Shown: positions 49,734 to 61,307, counted from the stretch's first letter. The stretch is 62,000 bases of DNA from Chrysomallon squamiferum (GCA_012295275.1 CM022677.1:14179332-14241331), one strand, 5' to 3'. Notes: generated from the letters alone by a model not told the origin. Made by a program: numbers and translations.

Positions 49734-49959
49734 AGAAACAACATTTCACAAATACGTCTCCAAAGATTTGGGTTTTATTACCTGTATGTATACAAGCATG
49801 ATTTCTTTGAGATGTTCAACAAAGAAGTAATACAACAAACAAAAGCTAAATTATTCGGTGTGGAAATATGGAAAAATCCAAGCTACTGGACCAAGCTGAC
49901 ATTTAGAAGGTAATTAACAAACACAACCATCACCATTGATGGGTACAGAGACGCTCACA

Positions 49960-50130
49960 GAAATGAGGCCGCAGTTGCCCAAGTGCAGACACTGTCTGCA
50001 GTGGAAATCACCACAGAAACTCAGGCCAATGCTGTTCTCTGGCAAAGTGCGCGAATTGCCAGGGTCCACACACACCACATTACAAAATGTGTCCATCAAA
50101 TATTACAACAGATGAGAAAACAAAATTCTA
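49960..50130 (+). pseudogene. LINE ORF1 (gag) zinc-knuckle segment
   Basis: A frame reads SGQCCSLAKCANCQGPHTPH then YKMCPSNI. The CxxC-x4-H-x4-C-like knuckle KCANCQG.H...YKMCP is typical of jockey-type gag proteins, which package the element RNA. A preceding knuckle is present but degenerate. Confidence 0.6.
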
Positions 50131-50454
50131 CGAAACGTTAACAAAAAATGCCCCAAAATCGAACAAAGGAGGTCAGAATTGCAGAAATACACAAAATTAT
50201 TGTCTTCCTCCTCATCGAACTGCACAACATCAGAAACAACCAAGAAAACATCACAGACGACTTCAATAATCGAAGACAGCTTGGGCTTCAAGATCTCCAC
50301 AGTCAACAACGACTTAAATTACACACAGACAAGAGAAATCCCACAAACACAAAACAGCAATGAACAAAAGAAACACCAAACAGTAACAACAACTCAGCAG
50401 TCCACAGAGACAAACTCGTACACTTCCTGGCCTCCACTCAAAACACACCAGACG

Positions 50455-50860
50455 TAATATACATATACAAGAAACATGGCTAGGACACAATAAAAACAAC
50501 AAAACAACAAAAGCTTTTAAGGTCCCCGGGTATCAAAGTCTCAGCACCCGGGGAGACATCATGACACTCGTCAAACAAGACATTCCACACACCAAGCTGA
50601 ACCAAGCCAAAGTTCACACCAACATAGAAATACTAAGCATCACAGTACACAATAACACTCAAAACATCAACACAATTAAAATGTACAGCCCATCCATTCC
50701 CGCACTACACACCATTCAAACCCACGACTTAAACAAAATGATCACAACAAACAACAAGCTCTTTATAGTGGGTGATTTCAACTGTCACAACACCTTATAG
50801 GGTGGCTCGACAGACGACAGTCTTGGAATTGTCCTTGAAAATTTCATAGAGCAAAACCAG
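50455..50860 (+). pseudogene. LINE endonuclease (APE-type) segment
   Basis: Frames here include IQETWLGHN (the catalytic glutamate block), VPGYQSLSTRGDI and, at about 50765, IVGDFNCHN, the aspartate/asparagine block. After that a TAG interrupts the frame. This domain nicks the target DNA to prime reverse transcription. Confidence 0.7.
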
Positions 50861-51596
50861 TGGTGGTCAATCCGCCATTGATCCAACATTCACAAAGTAA
50901 GGACATCACAGTGCTCTGCGAATGGCAAGTGCTCAATGAATTAAACAGCGACCATCACCAAATACTACAACAGCAAGAACACTTTCTTGGACAGATCCAT
51001 TTTCACATCCAAATGGAACTTCAACAAAGCGAACTGGGAAGGCTTCTACAAAGCATGCAGAAACATCACCACATAAACCCCAACCACATCAACACCTACT
51101 GCACATCACTCACCAGCACAATATACTCCACTGCAAACAAATTCATACCCAAAACCAGACAATGCACCGACAAAATATCCACTCCCTGGTGGATGGAACA
51201 CATAGAAAAGAAATGCAAAGAAAGAAACAAATTCAGAAGACAATACAAAAAAGACAGAAATCATTCCACAGACAAAAATACAAAATAGCAAAAAAACAAG
51301 TTTCCAATCTAATTCTCAGTGCAAAACAAGAACACTGGGAACTCTTTTGCAACAACATCGACCACAAAACATCAGTCAAAGACATGTGGGCCAAAGTGAA
51401 AGACATCCAAGGCAAATAAAACCACAGAATCAACACTCTCGACAAAAACAACATCGCATTCACTGACAAACAAAAAGCAGATCTACTCAGTAAAACTTTC
51501 ACCAAGTCCAGCAGCAACTCAACCTTCCTACTGAAATTCACAAAGAAACCACTGGACAACCTAACAATCAACAAACATTTCTCAGACACAGAACAC

Positions 51597-52406
51597 TTGA
51601 AATACAATCAACTCTTCAACATCAGCGAATTAAATCATGCCCTCAAAAACAAGAAAAGTACAGCCACAGGGCCAGATAAAATAAGCTACACAATACTACA
51701 ACACCTACCAGATGAAACACTACTAATCTTACTCGATCTCTACAACACAATATGGACAACAGGTAAGATTACAACAAACTGGAAATATGCCGAATGTTTC
51801 AGCTTGGCCCAAACCACACAAAGATCACTTACTACCCAACAGCTACAGGCCGATCACACTGACGTCACACATGTGCAAAACACTGGAAATGATGTCAACA
51901 CACACCTGAGCCAGCATCTAAACAACAACAATTTAATCAGCAAGTATCAAAGCAGCTTCAAGAAGAAACACAGTACAAACAACCAGATCACCTGTCTGCA
52001 AACAATAATCAACCTATCTTTTAGGAAATCAAAAAAAGTCATCACAGTATTCCTAGACATTGAAAAAGCCTTTGACATGGTATGGAGGGAAGGACTGCTC
52101 ATCAAATTAACCAACAACAACATCAAAGGCAACATGTTCAAGTTTATCAAAGACTTTATTAACAACAGATCCATAGCAGTCAAAGTAAATGGTCACACCT
52201 CAGAGAAAATGACAATCGAAAATGGCATCCCACAAGGATCCGTTATCTCGCCCACACTCTGCAACATCTACATCAACGACATCATCACAGCACTTGACAA
52301 ACAAGACAACACCAACAATCCACCAACCGAACGAAAAAACACAGCACTCTTTGCAGACGACTGCACTTTTTGGTGTGCAGGCAGAAACAAATACAAAAAG
52401 ACTTAA
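51597..52406 (+). pseudogene. LINE reverse transcriptase segment
   Basis: The longest piece, 269 codons without an original start. It has the RT fingers/palm motifs in order: KNKKSTATGPDKISY, KKVITVFLDIEKAFDMVW, GIPQGSVISPTLCNIYI and ALFADDCTFW (the FADD catalytic box). The first half, with the usual PIAL-type block, is garbled by a shift near 51810-51900. Sequence before it (51162-51419) shows the coiled connector KQEHWELFCNNIDHKTS. Confidence 0.8.
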
Positions 52407-52624
52407 ACAACATAAACAACTGGGCGTTAAAATGGGGCACAAAGATTTCTCTTTCCAAAACGACATGCCTCCTTTTCAACAAAAAAACAGATAACAACAA
52501 AATCACACTAAACATTAACAACAACGTCATAACACAAACCCAAACATTCAACTTTGGATAAAATATACACAATATAATAGAATCCTGCCAAAACATTCTC
52601 AATCTTCTAAACCTAATTTCCAGA

Positions 52625-52720
52625 ACCATTTGGGGAGCAAACATGTTGGCATCATCAGCAACGAACTTGCTGACCATTATGCCAAAGAGTCACTCAGCAT
52701 TAAAGACGAAGACATCTGAA
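52625..52720 (+). pseudogene. LINE RNase H C-terminal segment
   Basis: KHVGIISNELADHYAKES is the end of an RNase H domain (H-V-G-I-x-x-N-E-x-A-D), which normally removes RNA from the copy. The rest of the domain is missing, so an internal deletion joined RT to this point. Confidence 0.65.
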
Positions 52721-53350
52721 CAGACATACACTACAGGAATAAATGAAATTCTCTCCATCGAAGCCAAATATTAAGACAAACAGTGGCAAAATGAATGGAA
52801 CAACACCAAAAACAAATGGCACTTGAACATCAAACCACTCACCAAAACCCCCAGAATCACAGTCGCCAACAAACTACACAACAACAATCTCACCATAGGC
52901 AGAATTGGTTACTCGACCAACTTAAATACAATCTGATACAAATATCACAACACCACATCACCCAACTGCAGCTGTGGACTCTCCGAAACCATGAAACACT
53001 ACTTGTCAAAATTTCGCCAAGGAAAGACAAGCACTACGCAACACATTGGAGGAACTAAGAATCGAGTTCACACTCCAAAACATCTTGACACCAAACACGA
53101 AAGACAGAGAGTTAGTCCTCGCTGCAGTAACAACATACATTCTGAACACAAAACACAAACTTTTTTCTTCTTTTTTGACACAAAAACAAACAACAATTTA
53201 TTGACTTACAGATTGATCGGTTCAACAGCTGATTGATCCATGGATGGATCAGCTGACTGATGGATCAATTTGAATAGCCAATTAAATTAATAATTAAAAC
53301 AAAAACTAATCGTACTATACCTACTTACATTCAGACCATACTAACCCTGT

Positions 53351-53352
<2 letters not shown>

Positions 53353-53387
<35 letters not shown>
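53353..53387. repeat. Poly-T tract (35 T)
   Basis: A run of about 35 T residues followed by AATTATTATG. It could be the tail of a minus-strand retroposed element or simple homopolymer expansion. Confidence 0.9.
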
Positions 53388-53391
<4 letters not shown>

Positions 53392-53625
53392 ATTATGCAC
53401 ATAATCTTATTACACATTCATGTTCTTATTCTTAGGTGCAGGTATTTATAACATCTTTTAAATTACAATAAAAATAAAGAAATAAAGAAATAAAATAAAA
53501 TGTAAATAAGTTAACTACATTCATGTTCTTATTATTTTTAGTTACAGGTGTTTACAGCATCTTTTAAATCAATAAAAATATCAATGGCAAAACAAAAAAT
53601 AATAAGTTTGGAATTGTTGGACCAG

Positions 53626-53929
53626 AGGGACGCAGTCAAAAAGAACAAAGGAAACATCAACAGCAGCCGAGAAGAGAACAAACAAACAGGACGCAACCAA
53701 CACGGACCCTATGGTGACAAATACGAGACAACAAGGAGCAGATAACGTCTACAAAACACTGGAACCGACTCGTTACGATCTGATATGCCAGACACTCCCT
53801 TGTGTCCTGCAATCACAACGAGAACCCACTCTCTATCCTTACCCAAAACTCTTTTCTGTGATGGACACTCCTGCTGACCTGTCAGAAAGTGTGCCTGTCA
53901 TAGACGTGCTTCACAACAGCTTGCTCTGA
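53626..53929 (+). CDS. Terminal exon encoding a receptor-type cytoplasmic tail
   Basis: An AG at 53624-53625 is followed by one base and 100 in-frame codons to TGA. The first third is basic and polar (KRTKETSTAAEKRTNKQ), then comes a tyrosine-containing block, NVYKTLEPTRYDLI, and a C-terminus with YPYPKLFSVMD and LSESVPVID. The two Y-x-x-L/I motifs, four residues apart, look like short-spaced immunoreceptor or endocytic sorting signals. The end is repeated on the minus strand at 27.7 kb with mostly silent differences, which supports coding. No membrane span is in this exon; it would be in a preceding one, not found. Orientation is opposite to the membrane-protein exons at 48 and 54.6 kb. Confidence 0.5.
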
Positions 53930-53944
53930 TTAGCAAGTTAATTT

Positions 53945-54131
53945 TTTTCATTCATTCATTCATTAAATATATTTTATTTTAATCTGCTTATACCATGTCC
54001 AAGCGAGGTGTTTTTCCCCACTATGATAGTAGGTTACCGATAGCTGGACGAAACTTTGAAATGGTGCAGGTTATTCAGAAATCTGTATTAGTCGAAGTCT
54101 GGTTTTCTCAGAGTTGACTGTATACAGTTAA

Positions 54132-54164
<33 letters not shown>

Positions 54165-54302
54165 AGCAATAACAATAATAATAATAATGACAACAACAAT
54201 AAGAAGAAGAAGAAGAAGAAGAAGAAGATGAAGAAGAGAAAATAAGAATTTGTTTTTCACAGGTATACATATATAAATATAAAAATAATTTCTTGTTATT
54301 GG

Positions 54303-54350
<48 letters not shown>

Positions 54351-54462
54351 CTATTATTATTATTATTGCTATTATTATTATTGTTTATTACTATTATTAT
54401 TATACTATTATTATTATTATTATTATTGCTATTATTATTATTGTTATTATTATTGTTATTAC

Positions 54463-54496
<34 letters not shown>

Positions 54497-54540
54497 TTTA
54501 TTATAAAACATTTTATAACAGTTATAATTAAGGTTACTCA
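53945..54540. repeat. ATA/AGA/TTA triplet arrays
   Basis: ATA arrays at 54132-54160 and 54306-54480 region, AGA array at 54201-54235. No gene apart from the exon that follows on the minus strand. Confidence 0.85.
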
Positions 54541-54541
54541 C

Positions 54542-54651
54542 AGCACTCTCAGTGTCTGTTTGGTTGGTGGTGAGGCTAAGGAAGATCACTGTTGTGTTAG
54601 AACACATTGCCAAACACACAGCTCGTAAAGTCTCAGGTCCAGAACTGTTTC
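54542..54651 (-). CDS. Extracellular exon of a membrane protein
   Basis: Minus strand: acceptor (AATTTATCAG) before 54651 and donor (GCT/GTGAGT) after 54542, enclosing 36 codons: NSSGPETLRAVCLAMCSN, then TTVIFLSLTTNQTDTES. Three N-glycosylation sequons (NSS, NTT, NQT) and two cysteines within 36 residues point to an extracellular region. It ends on a whole codon, whereas the exon at 48711 needs one carried base, so a further exon (perhaps hidden by the LINE or the gap) must lie between if they belong together. Confidence 0.5.
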
Positions 54652-54659
54652 CTGATAAA

Positions 54660-57407
54660 TTAAAAAAAATAATGAAAATACAGAACACTAAATTATTTAG
54701 TATGTTTATATTTTAAATAAATTAAAAACAATAATAAAATAAATAAATAAATGATAGATACATACATGCATACATTAGATAGACAGAAGTTAGAATAAAT
54801 AAAATAAAAATAATCACCTGTCTACTAAAACTTGTTTTAAGAGCATTTTTATAAAAAGAAACAAACAAAAAAATTCTTCTCACAACTGAATAAGAAATGT
54901 AATATTAAAATTAATTGTAACAAGCTGGTAAAAAAAAAAAATAATAATAATAATAAATAAAGAATAACATAAAATAATTTGAATTATTAGTATGTAGAAA
55001 AATAACTAGAAAGTTGGCAGATGAAGTTAAGAGATTGAAAATATTAAAAATAAATAAATAAATAAACATTATATTAAAATTATAATAATAATATAAATAC
55101 ATATACATACATATATATAATAATAATAAAAATAATTCTAATTCTTTAAATAAAATGAGCAGAAGAACAAAATTCAAAAAGACAAAAGAAATTAAAATGA
55201 TAAAAGAAAGAGACTGAAGAACTAAAAGAAATAATATAGTGTATTTCAAGTGACATCACAGGAAAAAAATAAGTAAATAAATAAAAGAAAACACAGAAAC
55301 TAGGAAATGAAGAATAAGAAACAAAAAGAATGAAGAAGAAAAATAACAAGAATTCAAATGGTCAGTAGCTTCCAAAAAAAAATACAAAATACAAAATACA
55401 AAATATAATAAAAATCATTAAAATAAAAATTAAGAATTTAAAATATGAAAAAAGAAAAAGAAAGAAGAATAAGAACTATGTATAGAAATTGGGAGACTAA
55501 AAAATAATAAATAAATGGTATATTACAAAAATCTTGCTTATCAATAAAATAACTGAAATTAAATACAGACAAGAGGAACAGACAAGAAGAAAAAGAAGAT
55601 TTTGAGGAAACTGTAATGAAGAAAAATAACAAGAAACAATAATAATGGTAAATAATAAATAGGTTAAAATAATAAACAATAAAAATAGCTTTAAAGATAA
55701 CACAAAAATGAAAACAAATAATATGAAGAAACAAGAAGACAGAAGAATTAAGATACACACACATACTCAGGTATATATATATTTAAAAAACATAATGCAA
55801 ATAAATTAAATGAATAAGTTATAGAAAAAAGAAAAATAATAAAATGTCATAAAATAAAATATTACTGAAATAGCAACAAAATGAAGAAATAATACAAATT
55901 ACAGAAACCAAATGAAAATAAACTTATTAAAATAAAAAATTAAATGATGATGATGATGATGATTATTATTATTATCAATATACCAAATTTAAATAATAAT
56001 AATAATAATAATAATAATGCTGACAATGAATGAATGATAATAATAATAATAATTAAAAATAATTTTAAAAACTGTTACTGAAATATAGATAAGGTAATCT
56101 GCATTCTTCTTTATTTTCTATATCCATATATGATAATATTGTAAATAATCTAAGTTTTTACTGAGTTTTAAACTATTATTAAAATTATTCTAGACATAAT
56201 AACAAATTGTTTCGATATCGGTAATGTCCAATATCTCTGCTAAGAATTCAGTTAACGTGGATAAAATATATAAACTTAGATACTACACCATGCACAAGTT
56301 GGCTCCTACATTTCACTTTCCATCCAAAGACAATTATTTTTTGTTTCCCTTATTATTTTTCAAGTTACAAACTTATTCAGACATCTTCCTATCTTGTTAT
56401 TAGTCAGAGTTACTTCCCTGGACCGACAAATCAGATAATTTTAATATTTCGACGTGTTTATTTTGCACAATATCTGAAAACCCAAACGATTGAAAGTGTG
56501 CTTCCGGTCTTTTATTTGTTTCATTTTAGTTTGTTGAAGTTAATGTTCAGTAAAGGCGTATATAAAAAAAAAAAAAAATAATAATAAAAATTACGTGAAT
56601 TTGTTCTTACATTATTATTTCAACAGGGCAGCATCATTCGTTGTTTTCACGAACTAATTCTATTTCAGGACTGGCGTGTAATTATGTATCTTAGAAATAC
56701 TGTAATCAGTATGAGTCTTAGTAAAACGTATGTACGGGGTTTCAAGTTATGAACATGTAGACTATACAATTAAGTCTATTTCATATCCTCAGCACCCATC
56801 AGAGGCGTAGCCAGATTTGAAAGTTAAGGGGAGCGAAAACACGTACAGAATATTTTTTAAAACCTGTTATACGTTATTATTTTGTACTTAAAATCCTACT
56901 AAAAAAGATAAGAAAAAAAAAAGAGAAAAAAAGAGTTAAATAAAAACAAAATATCCGTGTTAAATTATTTTAATTTTAAACGTAAAATGAAAACTAAACG
57001 AAGCAATATGCAAATACATGGGCGCGCTCACACACACACACAAATAAGTAAATAAATAAAAATAGAACACACATAACTGAATACTCGGTACAATCAAACA
57101 CAGCGAATCATTAACATCCAATATGACGTCTGATTTGTTTCTATTACAAGATCTTGAACTTCTTTCAATTAACAAGCATACACATACACACATACACACA
57201 TATGCATCTATACATACATACATACATAATACATACATACGTACATACATACATACATACAAACATACACAATACACATATTTTTATACATATATATATA
57301 TAGTTTCAAATTAAACATCTTTTTAAAGTTTTACCAATAAAATAAAATAATAATAACAACAACAACAACAACAACAACTGCAACAACAATTAATCATAAA
57401 TTAATAA

Positions 57408-57450
<43 letters not shown>

Positions 57451-58188
57451 ATATTTATTTCACTGAAGGCAAAACTGAGAGAGCCGCCGCATTTTAAACT
57501 GTAGAAAGAAAAAAGAGTCATATGGGACTGTTGTAATACATATATATATATATATATAGATCAGATTATTTTGAGAAAATAAATCAACCGATTTCGTGTA
57601 TAATGGAACACATTAATCTTTCTGAAAAGTAAATTTCATGAAAAATATTTAAAAAAATATATAAAAGTGCGCATGTCCTCCATGCCATGTGATGATGTGT
57701 TCAGGTTACGTGACGACAGCCACCTCGAGGACTGTTAATAGGAACCTGAATGTTCGGGAAACACAGCGGCGAAACGTGGATGTTACGTTTTCATGTTCGT
57801 AAATATCTTCATCAACTTTATACCAAAAATTATTAAAATGTCATACTGTATCGGGATACATCCTTCCCGAATCGATGTATCGTATCGGGGCCTTTGTATC
57901 ACAATACGATTCTGTATCGTAGTAATCGTTACAGCTCTGGTGCATACATATTTCTGTGTGTGTGCGTGTGTGCGTGTCTGTGTGTCTGTGAGAGCGCGTG
58001 TTTTTGTGCGTGCGTGCTTTGAAGTAGATGGTCAAACAGGCACTGAAGTATCTAAAAAATATTAATTAATATTTATATGCCTTTGTTTCTTCGTTTGTCC
58101 TCCGTTTTAAATATTTTATTTGTGAAATCAGATCTAGCGATTTATCCAGGACTAGTTTATGTTATAGTTGTTGTTAGTATCGTTGCTG
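54660..58188. other. Very AT-rich sequence, no gene supported
   Basis: A-rich on the plus strand from 54.7 to 56.0 kb, then mixed; CATA-type tandem at 57175-57290 and AAAT array 57409-57452. GAGGCGTAGCCAG at 56812 and GTATCGTATCGGGGCC near 57885 are fragments of dispersed repeats. Open frames here are Phe/Leu/Ile/Tyr-rich shadows. Confidence 0.5.
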
Positions 58189-58194
58189 TTTTAA

Positions 58195-58230
58195 CTCGAA
58201 GGTGACTAGCTCCTTCGGGCGTAGCCCGAG
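58195..58230. repeat. Left terminal palindrome of the parvovirus-like insertion
   Basis: CGAAGG (58197-58202), loop TGACTAGCT, CCTTCG (58212-58217), then GGGC-GTA-GCCC: two small arms enclosed by CTCG...CGAG, a Y-shaped fold. Short TTTTAAC (58189-58195) and GTTAAAA (58245-58251) frame it, as if the strand had turned around at a hairpin tip. Confidence 0.65.
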
Positions 58231-58244
58231 CCCTACGGTCATAA

Positions 58245-58416
58245 GTTAAAAGTACATATTGGCTTTCAAGGCCAAAAACCAAAAACCATTCGTGTTATAC
58301 ATTGTTTTTTCAATAATAAACAAGAGTTGGGTTGGGATCTATCATGTCCCTAATTCACACCCACGTGGTCTATTGCGTTATAGTCACGTGATCTCTCGCG
58401 CTATAGTACGACTGTT
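58245..58416. repeat. Left inverted repeat, 172 bp
   Basis: Identical over all 172 positions, by my comparison, to the reverse complement of 61136-61307. It contains CACGTGG and TCACGTGATCTC. It lies just beyond the end of the capsid-type gene and resembles the stem of a parvovirus terminal repeat. Confidence 0.9.
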
Positions 58417-58497
58417 TTACTAAGTTAATAGGATCTATACGTTATAACACGTTTATATATTTAATACAGATAACAACGATATATTAAATTTTAAAAT

Positions 58498-58503
58498 TTT
58501 ATT
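58498..58503 (-). terminator. Polyadenylation signal for the capsid-type gene
   Basis: AATAAA on the minus strand, about 45 bp after the last stop codon of the capsid-type frame. Confidence 0.5.
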
Positions 58504-58546
58504 TAACTTATGATAACATATTTACATAATATTAATGTTTAACAAA

Positions 58547-59947
58547 TTAAATTGGATAAGACCAATCAAAAGCATTTCCCATGGTTTCGACTGTTCTATC
58601 TCCATAGGCACCGTGTAACGGCCATAACTGTCTACGTCTATTTCTACGTTTGTTCCAATTGTCCCATACGGGAGCAAAGCATCTCATTTTCCATGTTTTC
58701 TGAATTCTTTCTTTGTATTTAGCTTCTTCTTCACCTAGAAACTGATCTTGCTCAGTATGCTTAATGTTATCTTTGTTACCCATAGGCGTTGTTTCATTTT
58801 TCTTATATATCAGTCCTTGCATGTTACCTGGACAACCTCCTAAACCTATTGGAATGTACTTAGGACACATTCCAGTTCTAACGACAAATTCGATCTCACT
58901 GTAATAAGTGATCTGAATGTTTGCATGATAATTAAAATACAATGTACTTCCACCTTGTTTTCTCGACATCTGGATATAATCCAATTAGAAATATAGGTGG
59001 TCTGTTACATTGATACGTACGCCTATGAGAACCATCTTTACATACGTCTACGTTAGGATTATTAGCATTATTATGCATAACACCTTGGCTACTTAATTTA
59101 GTACCACCATCATCAACCATAGATGGTGCACCAAGTACATTTGATGCTTTATTCTGAAAACACGCTGTATAATGTATACGTCTATATTGATGATTGAAAT
59201 AACAACATATCGCTGTACCCATTGGATGCTGTGTAGTATTAGTAACTATAATATCATGTGTTGGCCAGACTTCTAGATTACCTTTGTTTTCATTAGCACA
59301 TTGATACTTAGATTTCTGACATAAACCAGAAATGTCTGTGAAATTGAGAGTATGAGATATTTCTGATGGAAATAAGATTAACGGTGAATCCTTGCACGTA
59401 TAATCTAATGCAAAACCGCCAGCACTAATAACAGTTTCACGATAACCATCGTGTTTTTTTCATATCGTATATGTAATTTGGAGAAAGAGCTGTATATTCT
59501 ACTCCGTCACCTGTCCAAGCATGATTTAACATTTGCATTGCCATATCACTTGGTAAATACAATTTTCTATCAGGTTGAACAGGGATACTTCTATTGCTTA
59601 CATCGTCCATACAGTCTTCGTCTTTAAAATAATAATTATGAGACAACATTAAATTTTTTTTCTGGTAACCCATAATCGTTATTTATATCGGTAAACGTCC
59701 AAACACGAGCGTTTGGTGGTGCCATAACAGGTACTTCGTTAGGATCTGCTTTGTTATTATTTAAAACGTGAATAAGCATATTATTTATATTGAAACCTAT
59801 TCTTTTGATTCTGTATCCCATGAAATCATCAGGTAAATTCCAATCTTCTGGTTTAGTACTGGCGGCTTTGTACCAATATGGTATAATATGTCCTCCGTGA
59901 TTAAACGTAAATTCGCATACATTAGGATCACCTATAGCTTTTTCCAA
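58547..59947 (-). pseudogene. Parvovirus-like capsid protein, main shell part, frameshifted
   Basis: Four successive minus-strand frames (59636-59947, 59437-59673, about 58932-59450, 58547-58984) overlap end to end and read as one structural protein of some 460 residues with beta-rich segments, typical of a jelly-roll shell. The last part has a basic NKRRNRRRQ patch close to the C-terminus. The breaks lie at T-runs on the plus strand: 59939-59943, 59654-59661, 59454-59460 and 58958-58961. As written the gene cannot give a full protein. Assignment as capsid rests on position between terminal repeats, size and composition, not on a sequence search; the host is an animal, so this is an endogenous or contaminating viral copy. 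No joined sequence is given. Confidence 0.6.
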
Positions 59948-60666
59948 TTAACATTATCTGAATTATTGTCTAATACCTTCATTTCAGCTTTTCTATTTTT
60001 GGTAAAATTAATAGTACTTGTAAATGTTCGTTTAAATGTCTTTTTAATCGTAATGTATCTAGGATCCGTTCCTTTGGTAGTTCCACCAAAACCTTGATAT
60101 AGAACATTATTACCAGTAGCCGATGCCATTGGAGCACCTTCGACAGCTTCGCTCCCTCCGGTGTCTGTGACTTCTTCATTTGCAATGGAATCAGGTTCCA
60201 TAACAGATTCTTCTGGTTGTAAATATGTACCTCTGGAATTCGATTGTTCCAATACATCTTGCGAAACTACGTTGGATAACTGTCTGTTATTAGATCTTTT
60301 AGCAGAGCTACCACCGTACGGTTCATCAGATGGTCTCTTCATAGCTTGTTTATCACTATATCCGGACGAGAACTGCTGATCTCTTTGTCGTTGTACATCA
60401 TTTGCGAGTATAGCGGGGTCTTTAACGTCGTCTTCGTCCGAATCTTCAATAGCGTTATAGTTTTGCCAAAGATTTTGAATTGCCTGATAGAAATTTCTAT
60501 TCGGAACTTGTATATTTGGATACTGACGTCTGACCTGTAACCATTGTTGCTGTCTTTCTCTATAGGGGACATTTTGATTAGCTAGCTTGTCGAACAACGT
60601 AGCTTTAGCAGCAGCCCAAAGTCTATTTATAGCCTTTCTGCTTAATAATTGTTTTCCTTTAATCAT
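59932..60666 (-). CDS. Capsid-type protein, N-terminal part of the second frame (244 codons)
   Basis: The ATG at 60666 overlaps the stop of the preceding frame as ATGA. The first 70 residues are basic and helical (KGKQLLSRKAINRLWAAAK), followed by an acidic stretch (EDSDEDDVKD), a probable nuclear signal (MKRPSDEPYGGSSAKRS), a Gly/Ser/Glu linker and NVLYQGFGGTTKG, after which the shell part begins. A Gly-rich linker before the shell is common in parvovirus capsids. The frame ends at an A5 run, where the next frame takes over. Confidence 0.6.
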   Translation of the reverse strand: MIKGKQLLSRKAINRLWAAAKATLFDKLANQNVPYRERQQQWLQVRRQYPNIQVPNRNFYQAIQNLWQNYNAIEDSDEDDVKDPAILANDVQRQRDQQFSSGYSDKQAMKRPSDEPYGGSSAKRSNNRQLSNVVSQDVLEQSNSRGTYLQPEESVMEPDSIANEEVTDTGGSEAVEGAPMASATGNNVLYQGFGGTTKGTDPRYITIKKTFKRTFTSTINFTKNRKAEMKVLDNNSDNVNWKKL

Positions 60667-61033
60667 GAACTCTGATTATGTCTGTTTAAATATGTAACGT
60701 TTTCTCCTTCCTCTTCTTCTAACAAATGACGTTCGGCTGGTGTAACGTTTTCGTCAATGTCTTTACCAGTATCGGTTGATACGAATTCATCAAATTGATT
60801 CAAAGCTTTTTCTATTTGATTCTTTGTATAAGTAGAAATTCCTTCCACTGAAGCTTCTACAATAGATTGACCAATAGCTGTAGCTGGTTCTAATATGGCA
60901 CTTTCTGCACCAATCAATTCAGATATATGGCAGGAGCTGTAGATTCTAATATAGCGTTTGTAGCTAAACCAACTGATGCATCAAATGCGTACTCTATTAT
61001 CTCTGTAGCTATAATGCCTAACGCAGTGAACAT
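60663..61033 (-). pseudogene. Hydrophobic N-terminal frame upstream of the capsid
   Basis: From the ATG at 61033 the frame is small and hydrophobic (MFTALGIIATEIIEYAFD), then passes one frame change near 60925-60930 (an ATATAT run) into an 84-codon frame ending in an acidic patch (HLLEEEEGEN) and a TGA overlapping the next ATG. I see no HDxxY-type phospholipase motif, so if this is the unique region of a large capsid form it lacks that enzyme. A separate small protein is the alternative. Confidence 0.5.
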
Positions 61034-61096
61034 GCTATCTCATCGAACGTTTATGATGGAATGATGTTAATATTTGAAAACATAACGATATCTGCA

Positions 61097-61102
61097 TTTA
61101 TA
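61097..61102 (-). promoter_or_regulatory. TATA box for the capsid-type gene
   Basis: TATAAA(T) on the minus strand, about 65 bp before the ATG at 61033 and just inside the right inverted repeat; its placement fits a promoter for the capsid block. Confidence 0.5.
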
Positions 61103-61135
61103 CCGGATATGACATCATATACTATATTTAAATAT

Positions 61136-61307
61136 AACAGTCGTACTATAGCGCGAGAGATCACGTGACTATAACGCAATAGACCACGTGGGTGTGAATT
61201 AGGGACATGATAGATCCCAACCCAACTCTTGTTTATTATTGAAAAAACAATGTATAACACGAATGGTTTTTGGTTTTTGGCCTTGAAAGCCAATATGTAC
61301 TTTTAAC
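61136..61307. repeat. Right inverted repeat, 172 bp
   Basis: Exact inverted partner of 58245-58416. It separates the capsid-type gene from the endonuclease gene. Confidence 0.9.

Larger units (their letters stand above)
49740..53200 (+). mobile_element. Non-LTR retrotransposon (LINE), EN-RT-RNase H type, decayed
   Basis: In order: gag-like zinc knuckles (~49960-50100), endonuclease (~50455-50860), reverse transcriptase (~51160-52560), an RNase H end (~52625-52720) and a Cys/His-type tail (~52900-53080). This domain order and the jockey/I-like motifs place it in the Jockey/I (Nimb/Ingi-like) group. Base use is A/C-rich on the coding strand (CAACAACA-rich), unlike its surroundings. Many frame shifts and stops, plus a deletion between RT and RNase H, show that it is dead. 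Confidence 0.85.

Noticed and set aside
49202-49801. 199-codon frame through the N gap (TNTHYTTT repeats)
   Set aside because: Depends on undetermined bases and on a minisatellite; no evidence for coding.
54293-54628. 111-codon poly-Ile plus-strand frame
   Set aside because: Translation of TTA/ATT arrays.
54911-55764. Phe/Leu/Ile-rich minus-strand frames resembling membrane proteins
   Set aside because: They are read from A-rich plus-strand DNA, which always gives Phe/Leu/Tyr-rich translations on the opposite strand.
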